The notes: generated by a model from the letters alone, not told the origin. A stretch of 64,000 bases of DNA from Nocardioides ginsengisegetis (GCF_014138045.1 NZ_JACGXA010000001.1:3829001-3893000), one strand, 5' to 3'; shown: positions 35,277 to 43,033, counted from the stretch's first letter. Made by a program: numbers and translations.

Positions 35277-35604
35277 GGGGATCTCCCGAGATCGAGTCAA
35301 CAAATGTTCTCGGAGACGCCTTCAACAGGCAAGACGCTTAGGCGTGAACAACGCAAACCACCGTTGTCGCGGTCATGGTCAGAACTGACGCAAGAGGTGA
35401 TCCGTAAGGGTGCCCCGTCAGTATGCACGTTCCGAAGATGTCACGTACTTCTGACCCCGCCTGGCGAAACGCACTCAATTCGGCATAATGGTGCGGATCG
35501 CGGCAGCCTAGAGGTCTTCGGAGCCGCTGCTATCCGTCGTGACCTTCGGGACGGGGACCGCGAAGTGGCAGATCTGGACGAGGCCCCGCTGGCAGAATCG
35601 GCGC
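35277..35604. other. Intergenic region between divergent genes, holding a repeat copy
   Basis: No gene is supported. This 328-base AT-richer stretch must carry the promoters of the lipoprotein gene (left) and of the gene at 35605 (right). A repeat copy is at 35471-35509. Confidence 0.5.
35471..35509 (+). repeat. Cassette-boundary repeat, copy 6
   Basis: GCACTCAATTCGGCA, a 16-base core ending in GGATCGC, then GGCAGCC. The two GGCA elements (35482, 35502) are exactly 16 bases apart, although the arms are partly eroded. Confidence 0.55.
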
Positions 35605-36108
35605 ATGATCGAGTCGACCAGCGCGGCTGCAATTGAGACCTCGTACCGCTGCTTTGTACTGCGCGAGGAGTCCCCCTCCGGCTTGCGGGGACCTCAGGTG
35701 CCTGGCAACTCGCTGGTGAAATTCGAAGTCACGGACGACCAACACGAAGTGTGGGTGCTCACCGGGTCTCAGTGGGGTCCTTTCGAGATCACGATTGAGC
35801 GGCACGACAGCGCGCCGCCGGATGCCAGCCCTGACTGGTTGGACGTGGTCGAGTTGAGCGTGACCTGCAGCGACGCGATTACGGTCTGCGAGATGGTCGA
35901 TGGGCCGGTCGCGACGCTGGTCGACCGAGCCGGTGACTTCCGTGTCCGCGTATGCGCACAGGGCCGCCGCGAGGGTTTACTCCGCGACGACGACGCCGAC
36001 TGGGATCTCGACGAGGACAGTCCGGTTCTGGAGCATTACCTGCTACAGGTGTGGGCGGAGGCTGCGTCGGACGGGCTGGTCGTGCGTGAGGACACCGGGC
36101 TGCTGTAG
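35605..36108 (+). CDS. Hypothetical protein, possible immunity-type fold
   Basis: A 167-residue soluble acidic protein. The strand-rich first half (YRCFVLREE, SLVKFEVTDDQHEVWVLTGSQWGPFEITIERHD, in parts) and the central WLDVVELSVTCSDAITVCEMV, then DFRVRVCAQGRREG and EHYLLQVWAEAASDGLVV, suggest a small beta-rich domain as in polymorphic-toxin immunity proteins. This is a resemblance, not an identification. The frame continues after the TAG (36106-36108) with plausible coding sequence into the next gene. Confidence 0.6.
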   Translation: MIESTSAAAIETSYRCFVLREESPSGLRGPQVPGNSLVKFEVTDDQHEVWVLTGSQWGPFEITIERHDSAPPDASPDWLDVVELSVTCSDAITVCEMVDGPVATLVDRAGDFRVRVCAQGRREGLLRDDDADWDLDEDSPVLEHYLLQVWAEAASDGLVVREDTGLL

Positions 36109-36198
36109 GCCGAGACCAAGGCTGATGACGCACGGGCCTCGGAGAGGGACACCATTGTCGAGGCCGGACTGGCAGCCAGTCGCCGCATCCTCGCCGAC

Positions 36199-36681
36199 GT
36201 GGAGGGCGGACCTTCCGCGCGCAGGCTGTCGGGTCGGCGCGGCCATCTCATCGCGACTGGGCATGTGTTCTCGACCGCCCGCCGCGTCTACCCGCGCGCC
36301 GCGTTGCTTGTGGCATGGCCCCCGTGTCGTGGTGGGTCGGCTGGGGAGATCGCGGTCGGAGCCACCTGGGGACAGGACGGCAGCCGCCCGGACGGCGACG
36401 GCGAGTACGGGTTCATCGTTGCGACCTTCGAGGCAGTCAATGAGCCGGTGATGGTTTCCAAGACGTGGAACTGGCTCCGGCCCTACGACGCTAAGCCGCA
36501 CGAGCGGGGCTCCATGCTGCTCGACCCGCCGAGCGTCGTCCGGATGGCTTTGATAGAGGACACCGACGCCACCGGCAACAAGGCGACCACTATCCACGTC
36601 GAGCACCTCGACGTACCCATCGAATGGGTCGAGGACCTCCGCACCCTGTGGCGTTGGGACCTGCACCGTCTCAACCGTTGA
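36199..36681 (+). CDS. Hypothetical protein, start uncertain
   Basis: A 160-residue protein with no recognised family. Segments such as YGFIVATFEAVNEPVMVSKTWNWLRP, SVVRMALIEDTDATGN and PIEWVEDLRTLWRWDLH look like genuine coding sequence. The GTG at 36199 has no good ribosome site. The same frame stays open leftward to the TAG at 36106, and its translation (AETKADDARASERDTIVEAG) is protein-like, so the true start may be earlier, or the two genes were once one. It precedes repeat copy 7. Confidence 0.5.
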   Translation: MEGGPSARRLSGRRGHLIATGHVFSTARRVYPRAALLVAWPPCRGGSAGEIAVGATWGQDGSRPDGDGEYGFIVATFEAVNEPVMVSKTWNWLRPYDAKPHERGSMLLDPPSVVRMALIEDTDATGNKATTIHVEHLDVPIEWVEDLRTLWRWDLHRLNR

Positions 36682-37006
36682 GTCGGGAGGAGCCGGGGCG
36701 TCTCGGTTCTTTGCACTCCGGTCCCAGAAACGACGGCTGGTCGAACCTTTGGGAACCTCCCATGCGACCCGCATTGAGGTTTCATCACGAGTAGACGTTG
36801 CCGCACTCGATCCGGTTTCAGGTCATGTTGCGAGGGTGCCCTCGCACTCCTCAAGTGCGCGCTCATCGGCATGACCGCGCGGATGGCGACAGTTCCGGAT
36901 GGCCGCGGGCGCACGTGCGCCGGCATGAGTGGGTACTTCGCGAGGAAGAAGTATCCGATCTGCTGTTCGTCCGTCCGGTGCGCGCGTTCCCGCTTACGAT
37001 TTCGCC
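36682..37006. other. Intergenic region with repeat copy 7
   Basis: No gene is supported in these 325 bases. The right part holds repeat copy 7 (36860-36932) and must contain the promoter of the beta-propeller gene. Confidence 0.5.
36860..36932 (+). repeat. Cassette-boundary repeat, copy 7 (expanded form)
   Basis: CGCTCATCGGCATGACCGCGC at the left and GCGCCGGCATGAGTGG at the right, about 60 bases apart between GGCA elements. It looks like a left half and a right half separated by inserted sequence. Confidence 0.5.
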
Positions 37007-37981
37007 ATGACCAGAATCTCGGGGGGTCGGGTGGCGCCTCGCATGAGCGCCATCCTGCTGGCCATGGCGGCGTGCCTGACCATGGCGAATCCGGTGACTG
37101 CGGCGTCCCGGCACACCATGGTGGCGGACCGCCATCAGGTGGCCCACCGAGTCGTGTGGGACGCCCGGCATCGGGGTGGGTACGAGCTCTGGTCGTCCAC
37201 GGTCGCCGGTAAGAACAAGGTCAAGTTGGCCTCCAGCGCGAAGGGGTATGTCGCCAATCTCGCGCTGAGCCCCGACGGCAGCCGGCTCGCCTTCGCGCCG
37301 GACTTCCACGCCCGCCGGTCTCCGTTGCTACTGACTCGCTCGACCGGTGGGTCCGTGGTGAACCTGCTCGTCAGGCACCGCCGTTTTGAGTCGATCGGGT
37401 CGATCGGCTGGTCGCGCAATGGTCGTCGCCTGGTCTTCGAGGGCTCGATCGACGCTCCCAGCACCGGAAGCTTCTATCCCACCTACCTGTGGACCATCCA
37501 CGCTGACGGCTCGCAGCTGCACCGGCGAGCGCTCCTCGACAGCGGGCAAGGGGCAGGCGTCCAGCTCTACGGCGACCTCTGGTGGAGCGCCGCCGGGATC
37601 ATCTACTCCGACGGGATCGACATCCGCCTTCTTCGCGAGGGCCGGTCGACGGTGCTGATTCGCCGTGGCCATCAGATGTACATCTCTGGCAACGGCCACT
37701 GGCTGGTGTTCCGCCGATTCGGCCGCAACTCCGACTCCCAAGCGATTTGGCGCGCCCACCCTGACGGCTCACACCTGGAACGCTTGATGTCCTGGCCCGA
37801 AACGCCGGTGGGGTACGACGCAGGCTGGGTGCCGAACTACGACGGTTCCCGCCTGCTCGGCACTCGAGTCGCGGATCTCGGCCAAGGTCGCACCGAGACG
37901 GTCACCTACCGACCACACAGCCCGCATCACCCACATGTGTTTGAGGCCGACGGTGCTGCGTGGACAGTGGACTGGAACTGA
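37007..37981 (+). CDS. Secreted TolB/WD40-like beta-propeller protein
   Basis: A 324-residue protein with a signal peptide (AILLAMAACLTMANPVTAAS) and a run of about five propeller blades marked by LALSPDGSRLAFAPD, IGWSRNGRRLVFEGS, LWTIHADGSQLHRR, MYISGNGHWLVFRR and IWRAHPDGSHLERL. Each blade pairs a W/D-G-S motif with a F/Y strand, as in PD40/TolB domains. It would act outside the cell or at the envelope, possibly as a binding scaffold. ATG 37007 starts the exported form. Repeat copies 7 and 8 flank it. Confidence 0.82.
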   Translation: MTRISGGRVAPRMSAILLAMAACLTMANPVTAASRHTMVADRHQVAHRVVWDARHRGGYELWSSTVAGKNKVKLASSAKGYVANLALSPDGSRLAFAPDFHARRSPLLLTRSTGGSVVNLLVRHRRFESIGSIGWSRNGRRLVFEGSIDAPSTGSFYPTYLWTIHADGSQLHRRALLDSGQGAGVQLYGDLWWSAAGIIYSDGIDIRLLREGRSTVLIRRGHQMYISGNGHWLVFRRFGRNSDSQAIWRAHPDGSHLERLMSWPETPVGYDAGWVPNYDGSRLLGTRVADLGQGRTETVTYRPHSPHHPHVFEADGAAWTVDWN

Positions 37982-38172
37982 TCGGACCCAAAAGGACCCG
38001 ATGAAGCATGGGCGCACGACGTCCTTCCGGTTGCCGCAGTCCGGGGGCGGTTGGGCCGAGTATTAGCGGTGTAATCGGCACAAAGAGGGTCTTGCTTCGC
38101 CTGCGTCGCGGGTTGTTCGCCACACGAGTCGTTGGAGATCAGAATCTTCGTGGGCTGGGCGACGACCAGCTC

Positions 38173-38212
38173 CCGCTCGTGGGCAGAACCGCGCACCACG
38201 CGGCATAAGCCG
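38173..38212 (+). repeat. Cassette-boundary repeat, copy 8 (long form)
   Basis: CCGCTCGTGGGCA, core GAACCGCGCACCACGC (16 bases), then GGCATAAGCCG. Confidence 0.7.
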
Positions 38213-38214
38213 TT

Positions 38215-38442
38215 TCAGGAGGGTCGGGGGAATCCGTAGTACGACGGGCTGGCCAGGACTGCATCGACCGTTGCTGCGGCGCTGTCGGCGCTCATCGCAA
38301 CCTGCTGGAGGACCTTGATTGCGAGCCGCCGGTCTCCTGCGTCGATCGCGGCATCCCACTGGCCGAGCAAGCCTGCCGCGACAAGACGCTCGTTGACCGT
38401 CATCCCGCCAAAGTCCGGACTCTGTCCACTCACGTCACCCAC
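38215..38442 (-). CDS. Small conserved hypothetical protein
   Basis: A 75-residue helical protein. The core TVNERLVAAGLLGQWDAAIDAGDRRLAIKVLQQV, seen in parts (MTVNERLVAAGLL, FDAAI-like WDAAIDAGD), followed by TVDAVLASPSYYGFP, matches a widespread small family of unknown function found as solitary genes in bacterial islands. The start may be GTG 38442, a GTG three codons later, or ATG 38403. It is the sole gene between repeat copies 8 and 9. Confidence 0.65.
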   Translation of the reverse strand: MGDVSGQSPDFGGMTVNERLVAAGLLGQWDAAIDAGDRRLAIKVLQQVAMSADSAAATVDAVLASPSYYGFPRPS

Positions 38443-38470
38443 GGTAGTGCCCAGCCGTCCGGATCGCGCG

Positions 38471-38513
38471 ACCGCTCATCGGCAGTTCCGGGCACGGATC
38501 GCGGCATGAGCGG
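38471..38513 (+). repeat. Cassette-boundary repeat, copy 9 (long form)
   Basis: ACCGCTCATCGGCA, core GTTCCGGGCACGGATCGC (18 bases), then GGCATGAGCGG. The CCGCTCAT and ATGAGCGG arms are perfectly complementary here; this is the most complete copy. Confidence 0.8.
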
Positions 38514-38692
38514 ACGCTCGAATGTCACACTTCAGCGGTGCGCTGGAAGCCCCGCGACGAGATGAGCCGCTTAGAGCACAAGATGATCGTCGAGCACGCC
38601 CGCCGTAGAAGCCACCCGGCCCGCAGACGAGATGGAACGAGATTCGACGCCAATCCCTTTCTCCGCTCCACAGATTCGGCACGAACCGCGTT

Positions 38693-39196
38693 ATGGAGTG
38701 CATGGAAGTGACCGATGCCGTGGCACAGGCTGACTGGGCCGAGGTGGCTACGGCGTTCGCGCCGGGACTTCTGCGTCTTGCCGTCATGCTGGCCGGCTCG
38801 CAACACGATGCCGAAGACCTGTTGCAGGCGACCTTTGCCCGGGCCCAGCGGCACGGATCGCGGATCGCAGCCATGAAGACGCCCGGCGCCTACCTTCGCC
38901 GGATCATGCTCAACGAGCACGCGTCCGACAAACGAAGGCGACGGTTGCGCACCGTCCCGCTCACCGACGCTGCCTCCGTTCCTCTTGAGCCCCGAGCGGG
39001 GGCCGAAGACGACCTGTGGCCGTGGCTCACGACGTTGCCGAAGCAGCAGCGAACCGTCTTGGTCCTTCGTTACTACGAGGACCTCGACGACGCCGAGATC
39101 GCCGACCTGGTCGGCTGCAGCTCCGCCACGGTGAGATCCCACGCCTCGCGCGGCATCTCCGCGCTGCGCGCCCGCCTCAACTCCCTGGAGTCCTGA
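38693..39196 (+). CDS. SigE-family ECF RNA polymerase sigma factor
   Basis: A 167-residue sigma factor. Region 2 is FAPGLLRLAVMLAGSQHDAEDLLQATFARA (in parts), continuing with TPGAYLRRIMLNEHASDKRRRR. Region 4 has LPKQQRTVLVLRYYEDLDDAEIADLVGCSSATVRSHASRG (in parts), the helix-turn-helix that reads -35 elements. This is the SigE/SACE actinobacterial subgroup. The following gene overlaps by one base (TGATG) and encodes its presumed membrane anti-sigma partner. Confidence 0.93.
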   Translation: MECMEVTDAVAQADWAEVATAFAPGLLRLAVMLAGSQHDAEDLLQATFARAQRHGSRIAAMKTPGAYLRRIMLNEHASDKRRRRLRTVPLTDAASVPLEPRAGAEDDLWPWLTTLPKQQRTVLVLRYYEDLDDAEIADLVGCSSATVRSHASRGISALRARLNSLES

Positions 39197-40242
39197 TGTC
39201 GCACTGGACCGACGAGCGCGTCGTAGCGCGGCTGACCGAGACCTTCGCCCGTCACGAGCACGAGGCCGACCCCGAGGTGGCGCGACGGATCGCGCTGGCA
39301 ACCCAACCGGCCCGGCGCCGCCCGTGGCCCCCGGTTGCGGCCGCGGCGGCAGCCATGGTGCTCGTCGCCGGCCTCGCCACCTACGCAGTCCACGCCACTG
39401 GGTCGAACCCGGAACCGTCAAACCGGCCCCCCACCGTTGACCGGACCTCCACCGCGAACGCGACCAACCGCGACCGCGCGCTCGCGGAGGCAGTGCGCGT
39501 GCTCGAGACCATCCCCGTGCCTCCCGGATCCACGAAGGTTGACTCAGCCCCCACCCGAAGCCTGAGCCACCTGCGCGTGATTGACGGGTACGTGGACCTC
39601 TCCCTCAAGCAGACGAACTGGTGGGAGGTGCCCCTTTCCTACGGCGACCTCGTGACCTGGTACGACACCCATTCACCAGCGAACACCGACTCTGCGTTCA
39701 TGGGGCCGGGCTCGACATCGCCAGAGCCCGTAGGCGACCTCATGTGGGAGACCCACGAGACCTCGGAGGCGTACTCGAGTCCTGCCGTCGTGGTGTCCTA
39801 CGCACGGCTCGACGACGACACCACCGCGATCCGCACGGACGTCACGCTGGCCGCCCGCTACGACCGCACGGCCGAGACCCTGGTCCCCTCTACGGTGACC
39901 AGCGTCGACATCACGAAGTCGGCCATCGACGGACCATCACGGGCGCCGGTGACCGCCACGGTCACCGATCCCAAGCTCCTGGCCAGGATCACGTCGGCCT
40001 TCAACGACCTCAACGGCGCCATGGCTCACACGTCCCCCCCGGCCTGTGGCAGCCCGTCCGGCCTGGTCTTCGTCTACGCCGTCACCTTCCACTGGCCACG
40101 CCACACACTTGAGGTCGATCCCGGCGCCGCCCTGTGCGGCATCGGAAGGGGACTCAGCCTCGACGGCTCCGCGCTCCCGGAGTCACTGGAGAACGACGAC
40201 ACTCTCGACGCTGCCCTCCAGGCCGCCCTCGGCCCTTCCTGA
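39196..40242 (+). CDS. Membrane-anchored protein, presumed anti-sigma partner
   Basis: A 348-residue type II membrane protein. The cytoplasmic part is TDERVVARLTETFARHEHEADPE. One helix (VAAAAAAMVLVAGLATYAV) leads to a large extracytoplasmic domain with no recognised fold, although it resembles those of proteins encoded after SigE-type sigma factors. Its ATG overlaps the stop of the sigma gene, so the two are translationally coupled. Anti-sigma function is inferred from position; no ZAS motif is seen. Confidence 0.75.
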   Translation: MSHWTDERVVARLTETFARHEHEADPEVARRIALATQPARRRPWPPVAAAAAAMVLVAGLATYAVHATGSNPEPSNRPPTVDRTSTANATNRDRALAEAVRVLETIPVPPGSTKVDSAPTRSLSHLRVIDGYVDLSLKQTNWWEVPLSYGDLVTWYDTHSPANTDSAFMGPGSTSPEPVGDLMWETHETSEAYSSPAVVVSYARLDDDTTAIRTDVTLAARYDRTAETLVPSTVTSVDITKSAIDGPSRAPVTATVTDPKLLARITSAFNDLNGAMAHTSPPACGSPSGLVFVYAVTFHWPRHTLEVDPGAALCGIGRGLSLDGSALPESLENDDTLDAALQAALGPS

Positions 40243-40386
40243 ACACAGTAGGCGAAAGTCTCCGAGCGCACGCTTCGCGGCAAGAGCGGATGTTGGGGAG
40301 TGACCTGGCGACAATCGCGGCACCCAGCGGGAAGGACCAGCCGAAGGGCGCATCGGGTGATAGCCGTCGAACCCATGCGGCCCGTA

Positions 40387-40854
40387 CTAGGTTGCGAAGT
40401 GCAAGTCAGCGCTATTCCCGCACTCCAGCACAAGGGAGACCAGCCACCCTCGATCGTCCTTGCGGACGTCGACGACTGCCATCGCCTCGCCGCTGGAATT
40501 TCGGAGGAGCAGGTGGGCACGCTTCACTGAACGGCTGAGTGTGGAAACTGACGCTCGATCCAGAATGTACGACCGGACCGCCGCCTCGGGAGTTGCGGCC
40601 TCGCTAGTGCCCGAGGGAAATGGCGGGCGTCGAACGGGCGTGCCGTTACAGGTCTCGATCACCAACGTCGGTTTGTCCGACGGAGTTTGCCCTCGCTCAA
40701 TGTTTGAGTCGCCCGACCCACACCCGACTGGGAGCAGCAAGGCACCGAGGGCTACTGCCACACCGGCGCGTCGTGCCACCTTTTCCACGTCGGTCACCGC
40801 GCGGTCTCTGGCGGTGCCCCATACACGCTGCAAGTCGGCTGGGTCGGATCGCAT
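40387..40854 (-). CDS. Predicted lipoprotein
   Basis: A 155-residue protein (from ATG 40854; a GTG at 40797 is possible and would place the signal peptide nearer the N-terminus). The hydrophobic segment RAGVAVALGALLLPVGC ends in a lipobox Cys. The mature part contains a conserved-looking AATPEAAVRSYILDRASVSTLSRSVKRAHLLLRNSSG stretch (in parts) and EAMAVVDVRKDDRGWLVSLVLEC, an alpha-beta pattern. No family is recognised. It is convergent with the anti-sigma gene, inside the same inter-repeat interval. Confidence 0.65.
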   Translation of the reverse strand: MRSDPADLQRVWGTARDRAVTDVEKVARRAGVAVALGALLLPVGCGSGDSNIERGQTPSDKPTLVIETCNGTPVRRPPFPSGTSEAATPEAAVRSYILDRASVSTLSRSVKRAHLLLRNSSGEAMAVVDVRKDDRGWLVSLVLECGNSADLHFAT

Positions 40855-40890
40855 GCGCCAAGTATTCAGTGCATCTGGACGAGACGTTCT

Positions 40891-40926
40891 GACATCGGCA
40901 GGACCGCGCACAACGCGGCATGAGCG
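40891..40926 (+). repeat. Cassette-boundary repeat, copy 10 (long form)
   Basis: GACATCGGCA, core GGACCGCGCACAACGC (16 bases), then GGCATGAGCG. The left arm is partly eroded. Confidence 0.75.
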
Positions 40927-40953
40927 TGCAGTCCGTTCGCGATACAACCCTTG

Positions 40954-41370
40954 TCAGGTGGGCTCCGGGGGATACGTCTGGAGGCCCCCACCCGGCAGCG
41001 AAACCCACGTGCGGCCCGAGGGCCCAGTGAGTTGCCAGGCTTCGTAGTGAGCAGCAAAGGGAACGCGCAACTTGGCGCCGGAGTCGAGGACGATTCGGAG
41101 TGCGCCGCTCTTGAACGCCACCCCGGAGAGGACCTGGGACCCGGGGAGCGATCCCAACACCTCGGCCGTCGCCGCGATGTCCTCGTCGTTGAAACTGACC
41201 CCGGCCTGCCCGACCTGGGCAAGTTCTGCCCGTCCTTCGAGCGACAACGCGCCGCCTTCGCTGAAGGTCACCACGACGTTGTACTCGTTGACCGTGACGG
41301 ACTCCACCTGGGAGCCACGAAGCCCCAGGAACCAGCGATCGTCGAGTTCCTTCGTTTCCTCACTCCCCAC
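40954..41370 (-). CDS. DUF6188-family protein
   Basis: A 138-residue soluble protein with two beta-rich halves. The ending SGALRIVLDSGAKLRVPFAAHYEAWQLTGPSGRTWVSLPGG (in parts: LRVPFAAHYEAWQLTG, TWVSLPGGG) is diagnostic for DUF6188. The N-terminal part starts DRWFLGLRGSQVESV, also typical. The function is unknown. A more divergent relative is encoded at 32844 in the same array. Repeat copies 10 and 11 flank it closely. Confidence 0.78.
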   Translation of the reverse strand: MGSEETKELDDRWFLGLRGSQVESVTVNEYNVVVTFSEGGALSLEGRAELAQVGQAGVSFNDEDIAATAEVLGSLPGSQVLSGVAFKSGALRIVLDSGAKLRVPFAAHYEAWQLTGPSGRTWVSLPGGGLQTYPPEPT

Positions 41371-41405
41371 GGCTGGGAGTGTTGCATGGGTGAACCCTCA
41401 CCCGC

Positions 41406-41450
41406 CCGCTCATCAGCAAGGCCGCGCACCCTCGGCGGCAGATCCGAGCG
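41406..41450 (+). repeat. Cassette-boundary repeat, copy 11 (long form)
   Basis: CCCGCTCATCAGCA, core of 18 bases containing GGCCGCGCACCC, then GGCAGATCCGAGCG. The first GGCA is mutated to AGCA. Confidence 0.65.
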
Positions 41451-41477
41451 TTCGCGCATGATCGTGCACGCGTGGCG

Positions 41478-42011
41478 TCAGACGGTCGAACCGTCTCGGC
41501 GCTTGATCGGGAGCCAGGTCTCCAACGAGCGACCTAGGGATGCTCCCAGCCCTTCTCCGATGACACAGAGCGTCTTCTCCCAGGGGTGCCCGAAGGTGCC
41601 TTCCGTGAAGTCCGACGTGAGGAAGGCGTAATAGTCCCCATCCGGATACACCGGCACACGCCAGTCCGCCTGCCAGGTCAGTGCCTGATCGGCGGGTCAG
41701 AACCGGTAGGCAGGGTGTTGCCAGTCGAGGACGATCAGTTCAGCGTTGGGCAAGGCCCACACGAACGCTCGGAGAGCCTCCGCGTTGATCGCGTCGTACG
41801 CAGCACCGCGCTGTGGTCCGTCCGCGATCACGCCCAGGTCGAACGTCACCGACGGAACCGGCTCGTTGATCGCGGGCCACGCATCCGGCGAGACGCCTGC
41901 ACGGAAGCCGAATCGGGAGCCGAACGTCGCCCAGTAGTCGTCGTACTCGACCTGGCTCAACTCCGTCCACGCGTCCTGGGGCGGCTCTGCGAAGCGTTCA
42001 CTCACGCCCAT
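41478..42011 (-). pseudogene. DUF2716-family protein interrupted by an in-frame TGA
   Basis: From ATG 42011 the first 104 residues (YDDYWATFGSRFGFRAG, WPAINEPVPSVTFDLG, LRAFVWALPNAELIVLDWQHPAYRF) match the DUF2716 family. A TGA at 41697-41699 follows YRF. The same frame then continues for 72 codons with the conserved rest of the family: VPVYPDGDYYAF, SDFTEGTFGHPWEKTLCVIG and SLETWLPIKR, to a stop at 41478-41480. There is no frameshift, so one nonsense change has split the gene. The short 104-residue product may still be made, or TGA may be read through. The function of DUF2716 is unknown. Confidence 0.85.
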
Positions 42012-42020
42012 ACCTTAGGG

Positions 42021-42064
42021 ACCGCTCATCGGCAGATCCGCGCGGATCGCGGCATGTCAGTGCG
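42021..42064 (+). repeat. Cassette-boundary repeat, copy 12 (long form)
   Basis: ACCGCTCATCGGCA, core GATCCGCGCGGATCGC (16 bases, itself nearly palindromic), then GGCATGTCAGTGCG. Confidence 0.75.
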
Positions 42065-42103
42065 TTGCGGGTGACCAAGTTCAGTGGGGATAACCTGGAT
42101 CGA

Positions 42104-42955
42104 ATGGAGGACCCCGATGAGCTGATCGAGACGATTCTGGACTGGGCGCAGGGCGACTCCCGTGTGTCAGCGGTGGTCCTGACCGGGTCGCGGGCTCGCG
42201 CTGATCGCGTCGACCGATGGTCAGATCTCGATGTGGAACTCATCGGCCCGGAGCCGCGCGAACTTGCCCGCCAGGATGAATGGCTTAAGTGCGTCGGACA
42301 GGCAATGGTGATCCTTCCGTTCGACCTGGAGGACCTGGTCACCCGCCTCGTTGTCTTGCCGCGGGGACGAAAGATCGACTTCAGCCTATGGCCCGAGGTG
42401 AGGATCACGACCATGGTCGAAAGCGGTCTGAATGATCTCTACAACCGCGGCTACCAAGTTCTTCTCGACAAGACGGCACTCACCACCGGGTTGCCCGCGG
42501 CCACCGGCATTCCCACGGTGCCACCGCGTCCGGAGCAGGCCGAGTTCACCCGCCTGGAGAGCGAGTTCTGGTTCGAGGCCACCCAGGTCGCGGTCTACCT
42601 CGCCCGGGCAGACCTATGGGTGGTTAAGTTCCGAGAAAACACAATGCACAGCTGCCTGCTGACCATGCTCGGGTGGCAGGCACAATTCGACCGCCGCAAC
42701 CCACGCTTCACCTGGCACATCGGGCATCACATGGACGAGTGGCTGTCGGCCTCCGACTACGACGCGGCCGGCGCGGTCTTCACGCACTTCGACCCTCAGG
42801 ACACCATCCGAGGCATCTCCGCGGCGATGGACCTGTTCGAGTCAGCAACCGCAGCAGCGGCGAGCGAACTGTTCCTCGAGCATCGCCCCGAACTGGCTCA
42901 GGACGCCCGCACGCACGTCCTTGCCACGCTTGCGCCGCTCCGCAACCAGGCGTGA
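42104..42955 (+). CDS. Aminoglycoside 6-adenylyltransferase-like nucleotidyltransferase
   Basis: A 283-residue nucleotidyltransferase. The N-terminal domain has the polymerase-beta signature VVLTGSRARADRVDRWSDLDVELI (in parts: VVLTGSRARAD and RWSDLDVEL) with the metal-binding DxD, and KIDFSLWP with the third acidic residue. The helical C-terminal domain contains EFWFEATQVAVYLARADLWVVKFRENTMHSCLL (in parts) and GHHMDEWLS, as in the ANT(6)/AadE group. Members AMP-modify streptomycin, but several environmental relatives have other substrates. ATG 42104 is chosen over an earlier GTG-frame start. It sits between repeat copies 12 and 13. Confidence 0.82.
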   Translation: MEDPDELIETILDWAQGDSRVSAVVLTGSRARADRVDRWSDLDVELIGPEPRELARQDEWLKCVGQAMVILPFDLEDLVTRLVVLPRGRKIDFSLWPEVRITTMVESGLNDLYNRGYQVLLDKTALTTGLPAATGIPTVPPRPEQAEFTRLESEFWFEATQVAVYLARADLWVVKFRENTMHSCLLTMLGWQAQFDRRNPRFTWHIGHHMDEWLSASDYDAAGAVFTHFDPQDTIRGISAAMDLFESATAAAASELFLEHRPELAQDARTHVLATLAPLRNQA

Positions 42956-42980
42956 GGTGACCGGCCGGACCCGGACGCCC

Positions 42981-43001
42981 GGACATCGGCATGAGAGGGC
43001 G
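42981..43001 (+). repeat. Cassette-boundary repeat, copy 13 (short form)
   Basis: GGACATCGGCATGAGAGGGCG. As in copy 2, one GGCA replaces the GGCA-core-GGCA unit. Confidence 0.65.
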
Positions 43002-43033
43002 AATCCCGATAGACGATGCAAGAACCGGATATC

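Noticed and set aside
41268..41459. Short minus-strand frame upstream of the DUF6188 gene
   Set aside because: It overlaps repeat copy 11 and the DUF6188 gene in another frame and has no supporting features.
32804..43001. Classical integron attC sites
   Set aside because: The repeats lack the GTTRRRY core and its RYYYAAC partner, and no IntI-like gene is present; only the array logic is similar.
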